Source: Clostridiales bacterium
Lineage (GTDB): Bacteria; Bacillota; Clostridia; Monoglobales; WRBX01
Assembly (NCBI GenBank): GCA_031263785.1
Contig: JAISFC010000044.1
Coordinates: 1 to 40,167, forward strand
Reading direction: 5' to 3'
Length of the DNA: 40,167 bases
Of the stretch, positions 39,640 through 40,167 are shown piece by piece (the stretch's first letter is position 1; each line of letters begins with the position of its first letter). Under the pieces are notes generated by a model, which searched no databases, was not told the origin of the DNA, and worked only from the letters and a program-made list of their open reading frames with translations. The translations under genes were made by a program, and so were the position numbers.

Positions 39640-40167
39640 ATTAAGGCGGGGCGGCTTTAGTAAATGCGCAAAATGCGCGGAGGAAGAGGAATCGTGTCCG
39701 CATTTGGAGTTGAATTGCGGAAGGAATGAATTTGCGGACAAGCTACATGAGGAATGCGCGGTGTTCGGCGTAAGCTTGATTAATCGAAATGACGCGCCTA
39801 TTGTAACCTACAACGGGCTTGTTTCGTTGCAGCATCGCGGGCAGGAGGGCGCGGGAATAGCGTCGATAGTTGACGGGAACATCGACTGTTTTAAAAAGGT
39901 CGGGCTGGTGGGCGAGGTATTCAGCAAAAAAGCGATTGTGCGCTTGCCCGAGAGTCAGGTTTCGGTGGGGCACACGCGATATTCCACCACGGGGGCGAAT
40001 TTGTTGTGCAACGTGCAGCCAATCAGGACCGAATATTTGACGGGGCGCATTGCCACCTCGCACAACGGCAACGTGATTAACGCGCTTTCCATCAAAAACA
40101 AGCTGAAAAAAGAAGGAGTGAAATTTAGCTCCACGACGGACAGCGAAGTAATTTCCTCGTTGATTGC
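39629..40167 (+). CDS. purF: Amidophosphoribosyltransferase, N-terminal part (cut by window end)
   Basis: Only the first ~180 residues are in the window. The class II glutamine amidotransferase domain is clear: the nucleophile in EECAVFGVS, LQHRGQEGAGIAS, VGHTRYSTTGAN and ATSHNGNV. It makes 5-phosphoribosylamine, the committed step of purine synthesis. The best start is TTG at 39629, six bases after GAAGAGGGG, overlapping purA. This gives a 42-residue pro-sequence before the nucleophile Cys43, with Cys at 13, 16, 23 and 30 (C-x2-C-x6-C-x6-C). B. subtilis PurF has only 11 residues here. TTG at 39704 is a possible later start but its purine-rich stretch is 13 bases away. Confidence 0.93.
   Translation, partial: MNGKLRRGGFSKCAKCAEEEESCPHLELNCGRNEFADKLHEECAVFGVSLINRNDAPIVTYNGLVSLQHRGQEGAGIASIVDGNIDCFKKVGLVGEVFSKKAIVRLPESQVSVGHTRYSTTGANLLCNVQPIRTEYLTGRIATSHNGNVINALSIKNKLKKEGVKFSSTTDSEVISSLI

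Noticed and set aside
1-40167. tRNA, rRNA, CRISPR arrays, insertion sequences
   Set aside because: No cloverleaf with a GTTCGANTC arm, no rRNA-like stretch, no regularly spaced repeats and no transposase were found on reading both strands.

Overview
The window is a chromosomal segment of a low-complexity-genome, spore-forming Firmicute, most likely a Clostridia member. The evidence is the spoIIGA-sigE and sigG sporulation genes, the polA(5' nuclease)-coaE-lytic transglycosylase and tig-clpP-clpX orders, ftsEX followed by a LytM-type hydrolase and ctpA, a CoA-dehydratase-type activase system usual in strict anaerobes, and strong Shine-Dalgarno sites. Promoters are mostly TTGACA-17-TATAAT type. 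No rRNA, tRNA, CRISPR array or intact transposon was seen. I cannot name the species.

Layout. 1-705: 3' end of a surface protein with a dockerin-like C-terminus. 876-3235: a tyrosine integrase with an HTH inserted in its core-binding domain, then a cytoplasmic M14 peptidase. 3248-8436: dinB, then apbE-trxB-HPr-uvrC; dinB and apbE have promoters that place the predicted transcription start exactly on the ATG. 8506-9912 (minus): a lipoprotein with a copper-amine-oxidase-N-like domain, divergent from a tightly overlapping seven-gene run (10008-16228): 5' nuclease, coaE, lytic transglycosylase, M18 aminopeptidase, alanine racemase family, Orn/Lys/Arg decarboxylase family, PHP phosphoesterase. 16401-20262: sporulation region with an unrecognised 49-residue ORF, spoIIGA, sigE and sigG; a minus-strand msrA-msrB pair sits between the two sigma genes. 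20281-25463 (minus): eno-tpiA followed by two 2-hydroxyacyl-CoA-dehydratase-like proteins and their ATP-dependent activase. 25738-26193 (minus): orphan gene. 26383-30253: ftsE-ftsX-M23 hydrolase-ctpA. 30349-30990: orphan gene behind a hairpin that hides its ribosome binding site. 31090-36785 (minus): purC, a threonine-synthase-like pseudoenzyme, a metallophosphoesterase, tig, clpP, clpX. 36914-40167: purB-purA-purF (purF cut by the window edge).

How the parts work together. The pur genes run in two directions from a shared 33-bp symmetric promoter region. purC transcription can carry on into the chaperone/protease genes, which also have an internal clpP promoter. ftsEX with the M23 enzyme forms a divisome-controlled peptidoglycan hydrolase module, with a carboxy-terminal processing protease behind it. 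SpoIIGA would process pro-SigE, and SigG acts later in the forespore; the sigG leader can form two mutually exclusive hairpins around its SD and TTG start.

The most unusual items are the 278-residue threonine-synthase-like protein without the PLP lysine, the sigG leader switch, the dehydratase/activase set co-directional with lower-glycolysis genes, a triosephosphate isomerase with a rewritten catalytic loop, a lytic transglycosylase that appears to start at AUU, the exactly leaderless dinB and apbE promoters, and a four-cysteine N-terminal extension on PurF. All calls are from reading the sequence; no database search was run.
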